From Bradyrhizobium hipponense (GTDB lineage Bacteria > Pseudomonadota > Alphaproteobacteria > Rhizobiales > Xanthobacteraceae): 64,000 nt of DNA. Made by a program: the position numbers and the translations under genes. The first letter of the stretch is position 1. Each line of letters opens with the position of its first letter. The notes under the pieces are model-generated. The model was not told where the DNA came from and made no database searches. It was given only the letters and a program-made list of their open reading frames with translations. Of this stretch, positions 43,477-53,798 are shown piece by piece. The stretch is taken from positions 62,001 through 126,000 of the forward strand of contig NZ_VSTH01000051.1 in the NCBI RefSeq assembly GCF_008123965.1, read 5' to 3'.

Positions 43477-44400
43477 CGCAAGCTGGATGGCGCGGACCAA
43501 GGCTTCTTCTATCCAGCTCTCGTCATTTCCGAAAGCACCGCCACCAAGACTCGTGAGCAGCACGATCTTTGAACCGCCACGCCGCGCGTTTAGTACGGCC
43601 GCCCAGAGCGTCGCTTCGTAAGCCGCTTCCAGAACGAGCGAGGCAAAAGCAGACCAATGCTGCGGAGAGATCTGACTATAGGCGACCGGAAGAGCCGAGC
43701 AAAAGGCTTGCGAGACCACCGGAAAGGGCTGGGCTGCGTCTGTGACCTCGACGTCGTGATGCAGCCCGATGCGCAGTCTGCCGCGGAGCCAATCAATTTC
43801 GTCGGACGTACTGCGCCCAAGAAGACCAGCAATGGCCTTGAGGCCGGATCCGCTACCGAGCGCATAGCCGTTTTTCATCGTCCAAAGTTCGCTGACCTGC
43901 ATCGTAAGGCGCTCACTCAGCGCGATGCCGAGATCCGCCAAGGCGTCCAGCTGCCGCTCGCTCGTTTGTCCGGACTGCCCGCCGACGGCGGCGAAGTAAT
44001 TGCGGTAGATGGTGGCGGCCCCGGCAGCCATTGCGCATGCCGGCCCCTGGGTTCGATCATGCTGATAGATGGTGACACCGTCTTCCGGCGTCCTGTCCGG
44101 CCCAACCATCTCCAAAAGATTGAACTATGAAGCCACCTGAAACAGTGCACCCGCATATTCAGCACGTCTGTGCATCTCTCTCACGTCGCCACTCACCGGT
44201 GAGACTTTCAATCGCCCGGGCGGCTGGTGAGACCTCACCTGATCTCGAAGCGTCGATAGTGACACCAGTTCAAGGTGTCCGGTGCAATAACTCTTGCCAT
44301 TGACCAGTGATTTCAGCCGATAACCATCAACTTCGAGCCTGGCCCGCGTGGCGGTATAATTCGCCTCGCGAAATCCGGTCAGTCTTTCAAACCAATCCAC
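43393..44400 (-). CDS. Conserved protein of unknown function, interrupted by an in-frame amber codon
   Basis: The frame starts at ATG 44400 (MDWFERLTGFREANYTATRA) and is open to 43393 except for TAG at 44125-44127. The residues before it (GALFQVAS) and after it (FNLLEMVG) read through as one family, with Gln expected at the break, so CAG became TAG. After the break come TQGPACAMAAGAATIYRNYF and near the end LTSLGGGAFGNDESWIEEAL. Full length would be 335 aa. I recall similar conserved proteins in bacterial genomes but not a proven function. A short restart at 44115 (MEMVG) would yield the C-terminal 240 aa. Confidence 0.75.
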
Positions 44401-44416
44401 GCGGCGCCTCCACAGA

Positions 44417-44971
44417 TCAAGCGATGGGTTTAGCTCCTCGAACTACATCTTCTTGAGCGCGTGTTTCGATCGCGCCTTCGCGCTTCGACCGTACTAGCCG
44501 CATTGCCTCGTCAGGCGCCATGCCGAGTTCGGCCAACAGGCGCGCCGCTATCATGCCGGCGCGTCCTTGGCCGCCCTTGCAGTGGACAACGATGTGGGAG
44601 CCGTCGCGCAGCAGGTGACGGATGCGCTCGCCATGTGTCAACCAGCTCTTCTCGAACAATGCAGAGGGCACACTAGCGTCCCGTATTGGTAAATGGAGCC
44701 ACTCCATGCCTCGGGCCTCGACCCCGGCACCCAGGTCGGTTACATGCAGTTGTTCGAGCTCCTCCTTCTCCACCAGTGTGAGGATCAGGCTTGCGCCCCA
44801 CTTTTTGATCTCATCGAGATCAAGGCCGAGATCTCGCTGCCATGCGCCGGTAGCGGCATTCAAGTCGTGCTTCCCCGGACAGAACGTGATGCCTATCCGT
44901 CCGTGTTGCAGGCTTGCCTGCACTTCAGCAATCTTGAGCGGGTGGGTTTTGCTGGTGCGAACAAAATTCAA
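44417..44971 (-). CDS. Dual-specificity/tyrosine phosphatase-like protein
   Basis: A 184-aa protein with the Cys-based phosphatase signature HCKGGQGRAGMIAARLL (HCx5R type; Cys ~129, Arg ~135) and a WLHLPIRDASVPS segment that could supply the general-acid Asp. It resembles CDKN3-like bacterial phosphatases. It lies 16 bases upstream of the amber-interrupted gene on the same strand, so the two are probably an operon. The pairing suggests a phospho-signal or nucleotide-derived substrate. Confidence 0.82.
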   Translation of the reverse strand: MNFVRTSKTHPLKIAEVQASLQHGRIGITFCPGKHDLNAATGAWQRDLGLDLDEIKKWGASLILTLVEKEELEQLHVTDLGAGVEARGMEWLHLPIRDASVPSALFEKSWLTHGERIRHLLRDGSHIVVHCKGGQGRAGMIAARLLAELGMAPDEAMRLVRSKREGAIETRAQEDVVRGAKPIA

Positions 44972-45511
44972 GGACTGCCCCGTCGGGAATGACAGCGATA
45001 ATTTTCAAGTTTAGCAGAATTGCGCGGCTATAGGTTACTCCGAAGCGATCTTGCTAACATCCACTCTGCAGCTTCTGGCTCCACGGCTGCTCACCTGAGG
45101 CCGCATCCGCAACTTCATTGGAATCGATCGGAGGTCGTGGAAAGATGCGGCCAAGAAGAGGCAGGGGCTTTTGATGAGTGGCTTCAGTCGGCCGGGTACG
45201 AAATCCCATCCATTTCTGGATTTCCGTCCTGGTTTCGATCGGCCCGTAAGGCATCAATGTTAGATTGTGCAGCGCACCATGGGGGCAGCCCTGTGCTCCG
45301 CAGGACCATCTGAAGTGACAAGCTTGACGAACAACCGGCGCTTGTGCATGTTGATGACGCTTCTGGATGGAAGCTGAAACAAGAACCCGAGACGGTTCTG
45401 GTAGTGGTGTCGCTGGATAGCGATGGTTTGGTGGGACATTTTGCGTCCCGATCGAACCGTCATACGCGGAAACCGCATCTAGAATCGGTCTCTCCTTTTG
45501 GAGAACCGAAA
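44972..45511. other. Divergent intergenic region of the cargo island
   Basis: This stretch lies between the minus-strand phosphatase operon and the plus-strand helicase-methylase operon. It must hold promoters for both, but I see no strong boxes. Reading frames here (for example the extension of the next gene upstream to 45344) lack good ribosome binding sites and family-like sequence. Fragments of an old gene are possible. Confidence 0.4.
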
Positions 45512-46897
45512 ATGAATCCCGATAAAGTTGTTATTCGCTTTGAGCAGGTTTCCGAGCAAACCGAAGGCCCGGTCCGTCGAATTGTGGGCTTCGTCAGGGC
45601 CAAAAATATGCTGCAACTGTTTGATGCGGCGGATCTAGAAGCCAACCCTCGCGAAGCCAAAGCGGGCGCCGTCACAGCGGACATCATCGATAGTATCTGC
45701 GATACACCCGAGACTTTCCCTTTCAAGACCAAGGGGGTTCTTGTCGGCGCCTCAAACTATGTGGCGCTTGAGCGCAAACGCTACGAGATCCGCTTCGAGA
45801 ATACCAAAATCGAAGGAATTTTGGACGGTGGGCACAATATGCTGGCTATCGGGACTTACGTTTTGGCTCGAGCGCTCGGCGATGATCGAATCTTCAAGAA
45901 GATCAAACGTTGGACGGAGCTCAAGGACGCTTGGGAAGCTAATCGTAAGGAAATTACAGAGCTAAAACGAGTCGCAGGCGAAGAGTCAGGAAGCGGGCCT
46001 CTCGATTTTCTTGTGCCGGTTGAGGTACTCGTTCCCGCTGACATCGAAAATGACGAGATCGTTGGCGAATTCAACAGCTCCCTTCTCGATATTTGCGCGG
46101 CGCGCAACAATAACGTCGAGCTTACCTTAGAAACCAAAGCAAATAAAAAGGGGTTCTACGAGTATCTGCGGAAATCCTTGCAGCCATTAATAGCGAACCG
46201 CGTTGAGTGGAAATCAAACGACGGCGGAGAAATCAAGGTGCGGGACCTGATTGCGCTCGCCTGGATCCCACTCTCTATTATCGACCTACCGGTCGATATC
46301 AAAATACCTCCCCAGAATCTCTATCGAAACAAGGGTGACCTTGCGAAGCACTTCGACACGCTGATGAGCGATGAAAAGGTCTCCAGCGTTTCGGATGGCG
46401 ACTACACCCATGAGCTTCACAATACAGCCGTGCACAGCGCACTTGTCATTGCCGGCCAATTGCCCGAGCTCTACGACAAAATCTATCGGGATTTCCCGGC
46501 AGCCTATAACGGGGAGCGCGAGGGGCGATTTGGCGGGCTTGCTGTCGTCAAGATGGCCGACAGAATGCGCTCAAAGCCGCGAACGCACTTTACCGACGCG
46601 GAAGTGGATTACGCCTATCCAGATGGGCTCATTATGCCTTTGGTCTATGGCTTAAAGGCACTGATGGCAAAAGACGAAAACGGCCACGTTCGTTGGAAAG
46701 AGGATCCGTTTCGGTTCCTTGACGAGCATCTAGAATCTATTGTGAAGAAATATCGTGTCATTCTCGACGCCTTCCGCGCAGATCCGCAGAAGGTTGGCAA
46801 GAACGAGGGATCGTATGATCTCGTCCTCGACGCCTTCGAGACCGAGGTTTTGAAGCGTCAGGCCGTTGCTGCCTCTTCTCGGGGAGTGCGGTCATGA
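45512..46897 (+). CDS. AIPR-like protein of the cargo defence operon
   Basis: ATG 45512 has GGAG eight bases upstream, giving 461 aa. The motif IEGILDGGHNMLAIG (residues ~105-119) and later DICAARNNNVELTLETKANK (~190-209) resemble AIPR and DGQHR-type proteins found in restriction and abortive-infection loci. It overlaps the helicase gene by 4 bases (ATGA), which makes a three-gene operon with the methylase. The biochemical role is unknown. It may sense or regulate. Confidence 0.6.
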   Translation: MNPDKVVIRFEQVSEQTEGPVRRIVGFVRAKNMLQLFDAADLEANPREAKAGAVTADIIDSICDTPETFPFKTKGVLVGASNYVALERKRYEIRFENTKIEGILDGGHNMLAIGTYVLARALGDDRIFKKIKRWTELKDAWEANRKEITELKRVAGEESGSGPLDFLVPVEVLVPADIENDEIVGEFNSSLLDICAARNNNVELTLETKANKKGFYEYLRKSLQPLIANRVEWKSNDGGEIKVRDLIALAWIPLSIIDLPVDIKIPPQNLYRNKGDLAKHFDTLMSDEKVSSVSDGDYTHELHNTAVHSALVIAGQLPELYDKIYRDFPAAYNGEREGRFGGLAVVKMADRMRSKPRTHFTDAEVDYAYPDGLIMPLVYGLKALMAKDENGHVRWKEDPFRFLDEHLESIVKKYRVILDAFRADPQKVGKNEGSYDLVLDAFETEVLKRQAVAASSRGVRS

Positions 46898-49800
46898 ACG
46901 AGGAACGAAAGGGCCGCGATCTTTTCATTGTCGACAATAGTGTGTCGGGCTGGACTGCGCTTCGGTATCTCGAAGAGTGGACAGAAATAGCCAAAGGTTT
47001 TGATATCGCTACTGGCTATTTCGACATCGGCACCATCCTGGCGCTGGATGGAAAATGGCAGTCGCTTAGCAAAATCCGAATACTTATGGGGGCCGACAGC
47101 ACGCATCGCACGCGAAAGGCGTTTTTGGACGCCGTGGTCAAAAAAGCTGTCGACGAACTCGACAAGAGCCTGGAAGCAACCAAAGATCCGAATCCGTTCC
47201 TTCGAGGTGTGCCGGCAATCATTGCGGCACTTCAATCCCGGCAGATCGAATGCCGGGTCTACGACCGCGAGAAATTTCACGCGAAAACATATATCACGCA
47301 CGCGAAGCTCGACGTCGTCGGTTCACAAGCCTTGATTGGCTCAAGCAATTTTACGATGCCGGGCTTGACCAAGAATATTGAGTTGAACGTTCAAATTCAG
47401 AGCGCGCGTGAAGTCACCCAGCTACAGGAATGGTTCGATGCTCATTGGAACGAAGCGGCTGATGTAACCGATCTCATTTTTGAGGCGATATCTCGTCACG
47501 TCCGGCTCTATTCACCCTTCGACGTTTACACGAAAGCGTTGCAGGAATTCTTCCGTGGCCATGAACTGACCGCCACCGAGTGGGATGAGACCCGCTCTAA
47601 AATGTTTCCGAAAATTGATCGCTACCAGAAAGAGGCCTATTGGGCCTTGATGAAGATCGCGCGGCAACATTCAGGCGCGTTTCTCTGCGACGGCGTCGGC
47701 CTGGGCAAGACATTTGTTGGCTTGATGCTGATCGAACGCCTCGTCCTTCACGAAGGAAAGCGAGTTGTGCTGTTTGCACCGAAAGCAGCAAAAGACGGTG
47801 TTTGGGAGCCTCACCTGCGCGAATATCTGCCTCACATTGGCGGGGTTGGGGGCAATGCTGACTTCAGCAATCTGGCGGTCTTCAGCCACACGGATCTGGG
47901 ACGGAAGGGCGAATTTCCGGAGCGATTTCGCCGTATAGCCGAGTTGGCGGATGTCGTGATCATTGACGAAGCCCATCATTTTCGCAATCCCGGAAGCCGC
48001 GCGGGCGTCGATGGCGAGGGCGTTCCGTCCCGCTATTATCAGCTCTACGACCTTCTGGACTCGTCGGTGCGGTCCAAGAGCCTCTTCATGCTTACGGCCA
48101 CTCCGATCAATAATCGGATCAGCGATTTTCGGCATATGTCAGAGCTGTTCACTCGCCGCGACGAGGCCTATTTCGCGCGAACGCTGGGTGTAAATAACCT
48201 ACGATCGCACTTCAACAATATAGAGAAACAGTTGCGCAAAACAGTCGGCCCTGAGGTCGCGGATGTCTCCGGGCACTTAGCGGAAGTCCAAGATTTTCTT
48301 GCTGCCGATGAGATCTTCAAAAATCTCGTTGTGCAGAGAAGCAGGGCGTATGCCCGTGAAAGCCAGATGCGAGAGTCGGGCAACGCAGCTGTTTTTCCAG
48401 ATCGAAAGGCTCCTCAGGTTGCGGAGTATTCCATCCGGAAGACCTATGGTCACTTACTGGAGATGTTTGAAAAGGCATTTACCCGCACGAAACCGTTGTT
48501 CACATTACCGATGTACTACCCCCTTGCTTGGTACAAAGGCGCGGACAAAAGCATAGACCCCCTCGAAGAGGGACGTCAGGAGCAGGTTGTCGGACTCATC
48601 CGAACCAACTTTCTCAAGCGGTTCGAAAGTTCCGTGGCGGCGTTCGAACTCTCATGCGATCGGCTTCTGCGAAAGCTGCTGGCCTTTCTTGAAGTGCACA
48701 GTGAGACAGATGCAGAAAAGAAAAGGCTGGAGCGCTGGAAATCTCAGCACGCAGAGATTCTCGGTTACGCGGCGACGCGACAATTGGAATTTTGGGAGGA
48801 TGACGACAACGATCCCGATGACGATATCGTGCCGCAGGAAATGCTCGATGCGGTAGAACGCCTCGATCGCAAAGATTACGACGTTGCTGAGATGATAAAC
48901 GAGACAGTTCTAGATCTCGACCAGATCGTCCAGTTCATCGAGGAAGCCAGAAAATTCGAAACCAAACACGATGACAAGCTGCAGAAGCTCATTCGTCTAC
49001 TAAAGTCCAAAGAACTGGCGGGCCAAAAGGTTCTAATTTTCACCGAGTTTGCCGACACCGCCCGGTATCTGAAACGTCAATTGGACAAGGCAGGCGTTGA
49101 GGGAGTAGCGCAGGTTGACAGCGCGACCAAAGCGAATCGGGCCGACGTCATCCAGCGGTTTTCGCCGTATTACAACGCTCACAGCACCAAGAGGCTGGCC
49201 GAAAATGGTCGCGAGGAAATCCGGGTTTTGATCTCAACCGATGTGCTCTCTGAAGGCCTCAACCTTCAAGATGCCTCCCGGATGATCAACTACGATATCC
49301 ATTGGAATCCGGTTAGGCTAATGCAGCGCATTGGCCGTGTCGATCGCCGTATGAATCCGGAGATCGAGAAGCGGCTTATCAATGACCATCCAGAGGTCGC
49401 TTCTTCGCGCGGCAAAGTAAGCTTCTGGAATTTTTTGCCTCCCGCCGAATTGAACGCAATTTTGACGCTTTACACTAAGGTAACCCAGAAAACGCTTCTC
49501 ATCTCCAAAACCTTCGGTATCGAAGGAAAGAAGCTTCTGACGCCTGAAGATGACTACGATGCGCTTAAGGAATTCAATCACGAATACGAAGGCACTAAAA
49601 CTGCCATCGAGGACATGCACCTCGAGTATCAGGCCCTGCTTCTAGCGGACCCAGCCCTTCAGGATCGCCTCAGGGCATTGCCCGGCGGGATGTTTAGCGG
49701 CAGGCAAAGGCCGTCAAAGGGCACGACAGGGGTGTTCTTTTGCTATGGTCTACCCGCCCTCGACAAGGAGACCGGTGAGTTTACCCCAGAAGCGGGTACG

Positions 49801-50040
49801 ACACGTTGGTATTTGTACGACCTCGGCCGCAACGCAATCTTGGAAGAGCCTGGCGATATCGTCGCCAGTATTCGCTCCAGTGTGGAAATGCCGCGACGGT
49901 GCACCTTCGACGAAAAGACTCTGTTGGATCTCCGTGGCAGGATCGAGAAGCACATCAAAAACACGTATCTTAAGCGCGTGGACGCGCCCGTCGGGGTCAA
50001 GCCTTCGCTCAAGTGCTGGATGGAACTTAACGAGGGTTGA
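46894..50040 (+). CDS. PLD-domain SNF2/DEAD-like helicase
   Basis: A 1048-aa fusion. The N-terminal ~200 residues hold a phospholipase D-like nuclease motif (FHAKTYITHAKLDVVGSQAL, then IGSSNFT). The helicase core has Walker A DGVGLGKTFVGL (~265-277), DEAH box VIIDEAHHFRNPG (~355), and motif VI QRIGRVDRR (~810) preceded by STDVLSEGLNLQDASRM. The C-terminal ~200 residues are unknown. Superfamily 2 helicases of this make-up act as DNA translocases in restriction or anti-phage systems. The codons are less GC-biased than in the phage genes, consistent with foreign cargo. Confidence 0.88.
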   Translation: MNEERKGRDLFIVDNSVSGWTALRYLEEWTEIAKGFDIATGYFDIGTILALDGKWQSLSKIRILMGADSTHRTRKAFLDAVVKKAVDELDKSLEATKDPNPFLRGVPAIIAALQSRQIECRVYDREKFHAKTYITHAKLDVVGSQALIGSSNFTMPGLTKNIELNVQIQSAREVTQLQEWFDAHWNEAADVTDLIFEAISRHVRLYSPFDVYTKALQEFFRGHELTATEWDETRSKMFPKIDRYQKEAYWALMKIARQHSGAFLCDGVGLGKTFVGLMLIERLVLHEGKRVVLFAPKAAKDGVWEPHLREYLPHIGGVGGNADFSNLAVFSHTDLGRKGEFPERFRRIAELADVVIIDEAHHFRNPGSRAGVDGEGVPSRYYQLYDLLDSSVRSKSLFMLTATPINNRISDFRHMSELFTRRDEAYFARTLGVNNLRSHFNNIEKQLRKTVGPEVADVSGHLAEVQDFLAADEIFKNLVVQRSRAYARESQMRESGNAAVFPDRKAPQVAEYSIRKTYGHLLEMFEKAFTRTKPLFTLPMYYPLAWYKGADKSIDPLEEGRQEQVVGLIRTNFLKRFESSVAAFELSCDRLLRKLLAFLEVHSETDAEKKRLERWKSQHAEILGYAATRQLEFWEDDDNDPDDDIVPQEMLDAVERLDRKDYDVAEMINETVLDLDQIVQFIEEARKFETKHDDKLQKLIRLLKSKELAGQKVLIFTEFADTARYLKRQLDKAGVEGVAQVDSATKANRADVIQRFSPYYNAHSTKRLAENGREEIRVLISTDVLSEGLNLQDASRMINYDIHWNPVRLMQRIGRVDRRMNPEIEKRLINDHPEVASSRGKVSFWNFLPPAELNAILTLYTKVTQKTLLISKTFGIEGKKLLTPEDDYDALKEFNHEYEGTKTAIEDMHLEYQALLLADPALQDRLRALPGGMFSGRQRPSKGTTGVFFCYGLPALDKETGEFTPEAGTTRWYLYDLGRNAILEEPGDIVASIRSSVEMPRRCTFDEKTLLDLRGRIEKHIKNTYLKRVDAPVGVKPSLKCWMELNEG

Positions 50041-50044
50041 GCCG

Positions 50045-53000
50045 ATGCCGACAGATCACCGCGCCGCTCTCGCCATGATCAAGAGCTTTCCCCAACTTAT
50101 TGCGTATCTGCGTGATGAGATGGGATGGCCTATCGCAAGAGACTCGTTCGAAGAGGTAGACGATCTCTTTTACGACTTCACAGCAGAAGAACTCGGTATT
50201 GATCCAAAGACGGCTGCCAAGATCGAGAGCATTAAGCGCCTGCGTCCGCTCTCACCCAAACAGCCATGGGGTATTTTCTTCGTCAAGTTCGAGCCGAAGA
50301 ATCTTCCGGTTGTCGCCCTGCGCCGTATCCTGGGGCAGGTGGCGCTCAAAAAGCGTCCATCCGCAAATAGCGCCGAGCGAGCAGCATGGGCGGCAGATGA
50401 TCTGCTCTTCATCTCAAACTATGGCGAAGGCGATAAACGCCAGATTACGTTCGCACACTTCTCGAAGGCCGCGGATGGTCACGATCTGCCAACGCTCAAG
50501 GTGCTGGGCTGGGACAACCTGGATACTGCACTGCACCTCGATGCTGTCGCCAAAGAGCTGACGCAGCATCTCTCCTGGCCCCATGACGATACCAACGTGC
50601 AAGCTTGGCGACAAAGCTGGCGCGCCGCGTTCAACCTCCGTCATCATGAAGTGGTCGCCACTTCGCGCGACCTATCTATCCGGCTGGCCGAACTAGCGCG
50701 CGCTATACGCGATCGCATCAAGGCCGCGCTCGCCATCGAAACCGAAGCCGGCCCTCTTACCACGTTCATGAAAGCGTTTCAGGAGGCGCTTGTCCATGAT
50801 CTCGATTCGGACGGCTTCGCCGACATGTACGCGCAGACCATCGCCTATGGTCTCCTGTCGGCGAGGATCGCCGATCCGGACAAGAAGACCGCAGACGACT
50901 TCGCTGCTCACATGCGAACCAATCCGTTTTTGCGCGAGCTGATGGAAACATTCCTCAAGGTCGGCGGGCGGCGCGGCAAGGCGGGCGGACCGGGAATCGA
51001 TTTCGATGAACTGGGTGTAAGCGAAGTCGTGGAGCTGCTGGACGATGCCAACATGGAAGCTGTCGTCCGCGATTTCGGAGATCGAAACCCGCAGGAAGAC
51101 CCTGTCATCCACTTTTACGAGCTTTTCCTCAAAGAATACGATGCCAAAAAGCGGATGCAGCGCGGTGTCTTCTATACGCCGCGTCCGGTGGTCTCCTATA
51201 TCGTGCGCTCCGTTGATATGTTGTTGCGGACAGAGTTTGGCCTCGTAGACGGCCTCGCTGACACCGCGACGTGGGGTGAGATGGCAAAGCGCCATAAAGA
51301 CCTCAAAATTCCTCAGGGCGTCTCACCAAATCAGGACTTTGTTCAAATCCTTGACCCTGCGACGGGGACCGGCACTTTTCTCGTCGAAGTTATCGACCTC
51401 ATCCATAGGTCGCTAGTCGCGAAGTGGACCGACCAAGGCTGTACTCAGAAAGAGATAGAAGCGTTCTGGAATGAGTACGTGGCAAAACATCTCCTGCCAC
51501 GCCTGCACGGATACGAACTGTTAATGGCGCCTTACGCCATTGCCCATCTCAAGATTGGTCTCAAGTTATATGAAACGGGATACCGTTTCGGCAGCGACGA
51601 GAGAGCGCGAATTTATCTAACCAACGCCTTGGAGCCGGCGCACGATTTATCAAGTCGGTTCGAGTTCGCAATTCCTGCGCTTGCGCACGAGGCGAAAGCG
51701 GTCAATGAAATCAAGCGGAACGGCCAATTCACGGTAGTTATTGGCAACCCGCCATACGCAGGGCACTCTGCCAACGTAAGTAAGGATGCCGCCGGTAGGA
51801 TCACGTTCATTGGACAATTGATAGAAGATTACAAGTCCGGGTGCCCTGAGCTTTTCAAGCCTGCTCAAGCAAAATGGCTCCATGATGATTACGTCAAGTT
51901 CATACGATTCGATCAATGGCTAATCGGCAAGGCCAAATCTGGCGTGCTTGGCCTTATCACGAACCATAGCTACATTGACAATCCGACGTTCCGGGGAATG
52001 CGAAGAGACTTGAAATCTCTTTTTGGGCAACTGCGTGTCCTAGATCTTCATGGAAGCAGCAAGAAAAAAGAGAGAGCCCCCTCGGGCGAGACGGAGGAAA
52101 ACGTTTTCGACATTCAGCAGGGCGTGGCAATCTTGCTGGCGACTACCAGGACGGAAGATCCGGCCCGAAGCGGTGTATTCCACCTAGACGTTTGGGGAGC
52201 GCGGGATACCAAGTACAAATGGCTACTGTCCAGTTCCATCGCAGCAACCGACGTCTACTGGTCTTCAGTCCCGTCGCAAGAACCTCAGCATCTCTTCGAA
52301 CCACAGGATCAGGACATTAAAGAAGAATACGAGCAGGGATGGAGAGTGCCTGAGATTTTCAGCGTGAACGGAGATCCCGCGCCAGGAATGGTGACTACCC
52401 AAGACGAGTTTGCTATCGCGTTTTCGAAGCGTGAAATAATCGAGCATGTCGAGACTTTGATTGATACGCGGACGGAAGCCGACGCCAGAAAGCATTTTCG
52501 CCTTTGCTCGCAGGCGCAGTGGAACTACAAGAACGCTAAACGCGAACTTAGGGCGAGCAATTGGCGAGATCAGGTCACGCCAGTACTGTATCGACCATTC
52601 GACGTCAGATGGACTGTTTTCAGCAGATATGTTGCCGTCCATAGGAGAGAGCGAGTTATGCGGCACATGCTTTCGGGCGAAAACATCGGACTTGTTACCG
52701 CCAGAAGCAACCGATCGCCAGACATGGATCATTTCCTCTGTTCGCGTCTACCAACGGAAACGAAATGCGGAGAATCTACTATCCAGTCATATCTTTTGCC
52801 GCTGTACCTCATGCCGGAAGATACTGTTAACGGGGGTACGCTCGACTTCGCGGAAGGCAAGCGGGTTAACCTAAGTGGTGGTTGGGTTAGTGAAATCAGC
52901 AAGTTAATCGAAGGGCCTCTACCAGAATTATCCTTCAATTTCATCTATGCAATTCTATACTCGCCGACCTATCGCACGCGCTATGCCGAATTTCTTAAGA

Positions 53001-53521
53001 GCGATTTTCCGCGCGTGCCTCTGCCTGGCAAGGTGGATATCTTCTTAGAATTATCGCGTCTTGGCCAAGAACTCGTCGAGCTTCACCTGCTAGAGTCATC
53101 TAGTCTTGAAAATTTGATCACCACGTTTACCGGGCCGAAGAATCCCGAGGTAGGCCGGGTCGGCTGGTCGAATGATACTGTCTGGCTTGACGCTCCTGCG
53201 ACAAGAAAAGGTCAGCCCCCTATGCCCGGGACTATCGGCTTCCAAGGTGTGCCGGAAGCTGTATGGAACTTTCACGTAGGTGGTTATCAAGTCTGCGAGA
53301 AGTGGCTGAAGGACCGCAAGGGACGGACGCTCTCTAAGGCCGACATCGCGCACTACCAAAGGATTGTGGTTGCCCTCACCGAGACCATCCGCTTGATGAA
53401 AGACATTGACGAGGTAATCGAAACTCACGGGGGATGGCCCGGCGCGTTTCAGGCTGCAATAATGACCAATCCTCAGCATGCGGCGATGATGATCGAGAAT
53501 GCGCCCTCAAAAGAGCCTTAG
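50045..53521 (+). CDS. Large N6-adenine DNA methyltransferase (restriction/defence type)
   Basis: ATG 50045 lies four bases after the helicase stop and gives 1158 aa. SAM-binding motif I is DPATGTGTFLVEV (~436-448). Catalytic motif IV is NPPY (~567-570) within VVIGNPPYAGHS. A preceding helical domain contains MQRGVFYTPRPVVSYIV (~370-386), usual for Type I/IIG-like N6 methylases. The C-terminal half has target-recognition-like segments and a helical end. No own nuclease motif was found, so cutting would rely on the PLD domain of the neighbour. Confidence 0.88.
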   Translation: MPTDHRAALAMIKSFPQLIAYLRDEMGWPIARDSFEEVDDLFYDFTAEELGIDPKTAAKIESIKRLRPLSPKQPWGIFFVKFEPKNLPVVALRRILGQVALKKRPSANSAERAAWAADDLLFISNYGEGDKRQITFAHFSKAADGHDLPTLKVLGWDNLDTALHLDAVAKELTQHLSWPHDDTNVQAWRQSWRAAFNLRHHEVVATSRDLSIRLAELARAIRDRIKAALAIETEAGPLTTFMKAFQEALVHDLDSDGFADMYAQTIAYGLLSARIADPDKKTADDFAAHMRTNPFLRELMETFLKVGGRRGKAGGPGIDFDELGVSEVVELLDDANMEAVVRDFGDRNPQEDPVIHFYELFLKEYDAKKRMQRGVFYTPRPVVSYIVRSVDMLLRTEFGLVDGLADTATWGEMAKRHKDLKIPQGVSPNQDFVQILDPATGTGTFLVEVIDLIHRSLVAKWTDQGCTQKEIEAFWNEYVAKHLLPRLHGYELLMAPYAIAHLKIGLKLYETGYRFGSDERARIYLTNALEPAHDLSSRFEFAIPALAHEAKAVNEIKRNGQFTVVIGNPPYAGHSANVSKDAAGRITFIGQLIEDYKSGCPELFKPAQAKWLHDDYVKFIRFDQWLIGKAKSGVLGLITNHSYIDNPTFRGMRRDLKSLFGQLRVLDLHGSSKKKERAPSGETEENVFDIQQGVAILLATTRTEDPARSGVFHLDVWGARDTKYKWLLSSSIAATDVYWSSVPSQEPQHLFEPQDQDIKEEYEQGWRVPEIFSVNGDPAPGMVTTQDEFAIAFSKREIIEHVETLIDTRTEADARKHFRLCSQAQWNYKNAKRELRASNWRDQVTPVLYRPFDVRWTVFSRYVAVHRRERVMRHMLSGENIGLVTARSNRSPDMDHFLCSRLPTETKCGESTIQSYLLPLYLMPEDTVNGGTLDFAEGKRVNLSGGWVSEISKLIEGPLPELSFNFIYAILYSPTYRTRYAEFLKSDFPRVPLPGKVDIFLELSRLGQELVELHLLESSSLENLITTFTGPKNPEVGRVGWSNDTVWLDAPATRKGQPPMPGTIGFQGVPEAVWNFHVGGYQVCEKWLKDRKGRTLSKADIAHYQRIVVALTETIRLMKDIDEVIETHGGWPGAFQAAIMTNPQHAAMMIENAPSKEP

Positions 53522-53798
53522 ACATCAGGCCGAGCCGCCAAACGACCCGATTGAAATCGCTACAAGGCTACGATGGCGCTCGGATCGCAAAGGCTGCCTC
53601 ACGGCGAATGTCAGGCCTTGACCGAGGTCTACTGCAAACCTACATTTGCTTATGCATCTAGAGAGGGGCTGACGCCCTCGCCAACCTGCCAACCCTGGGC
53701 AAGGTGGCTTCCCGCTAGGGAGATGCGGCCACTTCGGCAACGAAACAGGTCGCGGTAGTGTCAGCCTCCTCGGAGAATACCGATGGAGAGTTTTTTTG
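53522..53798. other. Right junction region of the cargo island
   Basis: Between the methylase stop and the next gene. Several short frames occur but none has a good ribosome binding site or family-like sequence. TTTGCTTATGCATC near 53645 resembles a weak operator half-site, suggesting that phage DNA resumes about here. I could not match it to the truncated gene at the left edge. Confidence 0.4.

Noticed and set aside
45020..45313. 97-aa frame upstream of the AIPR-like gene
   Set aside because: No ribosome binding site, atypical composition and no family-like sequence; treated as intergenic.
45344..45511. N-terminal extension of the AIPR-like gene
   Set aside because: Start at 45512 has a proper ribosome binding site and family-like sequence begins there.
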